In this document: positions 5,021-5,762 of the stretch, piece after piece | Layout: every line of letters starts with the position of its first letter | Numbering within the stretch: the stretch's first letter is position 1 | Origin: an uncultured Collinsella sp. | GTDB taxonomy: Bacteria > Actinomycetota > Coriobacteriia > Coriobacteriales > Coriobacteriaceae | Length of the DNA: 5,762 nucleotides | Direction of reading: 5' to 3' | NCBI GenBank assembly: GCA_900549535.1 | Contig: UROR01000123.1 | Coordinates: forward strand, 1 to 5,762 | Notes under the pieces: generated by a model | What the model saw: the letters and a program-made list of their open reading frames with translations, nothing else | Databases searched by the model: none | What the model was told of the DNA's origin: nothing | Position numbers and translations under genes: made by a program

Positions 5021-5762
5021 ATGGCAGACGCTAAGGATTTCCTGTTTGAGATCGGTACGGAGGAAATGCCCTCTGCACCGCTGAACAATGCCGTCAAGCA
5101 GCTTGGCACCATGATCGCCAAGGGTCTCGACGAGGCCGGTCTGGCCCACGGCGAGGTCCGCGTGATCTCGAGCCCGCGTCGCCTGGCTGCGCTCGTTGCC
5201 GACGTTTCCACCGCGACCGATGAGGTTCACGAGGTCAAGCGTGGCCCCGCGGCAAACATCGCCTTTGATGCCGACGGCAACGCCACCAAGGCTGCCCAGG
5301 GCTTCGCCCGCAAGTGCGGTGTGGCTGCCGAGGACCTGGTCCGTCGCGAGGACACTGACGGTCGTGAGTACGTCTTTGCCGAGAAGAACATTCCCTCCGC
5401 ACCGGCTACCCCGATCCTGACGGCCCTGTGCGAGAAGACCATCGCCGGCCTGCAGTGGCCCAACTACCGCTCCCAGCGCTGGGGTCACGAGCATGCGACC
5501 TTTGTTCGTCCGGTCCGTTGGATCTGCTGCCTTTTGGGCGAGGATGTTGTGCCCGTGTCGTTTGCCGACGTGACGAGCGGCAACACCACGCGCGGCCATC
5601 GCGTACTTGGCCCTGGCGACCATGTGGTCGCCAGCCCCGCTGTTTACGAGCAGGTGCTCGAGGACGCAGGTGTGCTTTCTGCCGAGCGTCGTCGCGAGGC
5701 GATTCTCGCCGGTATCGCCGAGGTCGAGGCTGCCCGTCCCGGCTGCCATGTCGATACGCCTA
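5021..5762 (+). CDS. glyS: Glycyl-tRNA synthetase beta subunit (5' part, cut by window end)
   Basis: Beta subunit that recognises tRNA-Gly and completes the alpha2-beta2 enzyme with GlyQ. The frame stays open from ATG 5021 to the window end, giving 247 residues of a protein normally near 690 aa. Visible family features are FLFEIGTEEMPSAP (7-20), SPRRLAALV (51-59), KRGPAANIAFDADG (73-86), KAAQGFARKCGV (89-100) and RWGHEHATFVRPVRWI (154-169). TTRGHRVLGPG follows at about 189-199. The HD-type and C-terminal tRNA-binding domains lie beyond the window. GAGGTGG (5006-5012), inside the end of glyQ, is eight bases upstream of the ATG, and only three bases separate the two genes. No frameshift or internal stop is seen. 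Confidence 0.97.
   Translation, partial: MADAKDFLFEIGTEEMPSAPLNNAVKQLGTMIAKGLDEAGLAHGEVRVISSPRRLAALVADVSTATDEVHEVKRGPAANIAFDADGNATKAAQGFARKCGVAAEDLVRREDTDGREYVFAEKNIPSAPATPILTALCEKTIAGLQWPNYRSQRWGHEHATFVRPVRWICCLLGEDVVPVSFADVTSGNTTRGHRVLGPGDHVVASPAVYEQVLEDAGVLSAERRREAILAGIAEVEAARPGCHVDTP

Noticed and set aside
4115..5749. A long open frame (544 codons) on the minus strand opposite glyQ and glyS
   Set aside because: It mirrors strongly conserved glyQ/glyS coding sequence in high-GC DNA, shows no family motifs and is low in complexity. Long antisense frames are expected from this codon bias.

Overview
This window is a piece of bacterial chromosome of roughly 60% GC with an ordinary housekeeping layout. 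It carries a divergent DinB polymerase gene on the left and a tightly packed rightward cluster rpsP-khpA-rimM-trmD-lepB, followed by glyQ and the start of glyS. High GC, strong GGAGGAG-type ribosome binding sites, TTG and GTG starts, an Ala/Lys/Glu-rich tail on ribosomal protein S16 and a two-subunit glycyl-tRNA synthetase suggest the Coriobacteriia branch of Actinobacteria, with a Collinsella-like organism as best guess. That placement is inferred from sequence character and general knowledge, not from a search.

Layout: 1-100 is a non-coding stretch built of short inverted repeats that reuse the hexamer CCGTCC/GGACGG. 101-1315 (minus) is dinB. About 1316-1555 is the divergent control region between dinB and rpsP; it holds candidate promoters for both directions, a perfect 8-bp dyad (1401-1408/1429-1436) and a small hairpin just before the rpsP ribosome binding site. 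1556-4046 (plus) is a near gapless run: rpsP, khpA, rimM, trmD, lepB, with spacings of 3, 4, 10 and 2 bases. After 59 bases with a possible weak promoter come glyQ and glyS, 3 bases apart; glyS runs off the right edge.

The plus-strand genes all serve translation and protein output. S16 is a 30S assembly protein, RimM matures the 30S subunit, TrmD methylates G37 of tRNA, KhpA is a small RNA-binding KH protein, GlyQ/GlyS charge tRNA-Gly, and LepB removes signal peptides from exported proteins. Compared with the common rpsP-rimM-trmD-rplS order, L19 (rplS) is absent after trmD and lepB and glyQS follow instead.

I see no undescribed multi-gene system here. The points most worth a second look are non-coding: the rimM TTG start codon sitting in the loop of a 5-bp GC-rich hairpin at the khpA/rimM junction, the perfect dyad in the dinB/rpsP intergenic region, and the GGACGG repeat cluster at the left edge.
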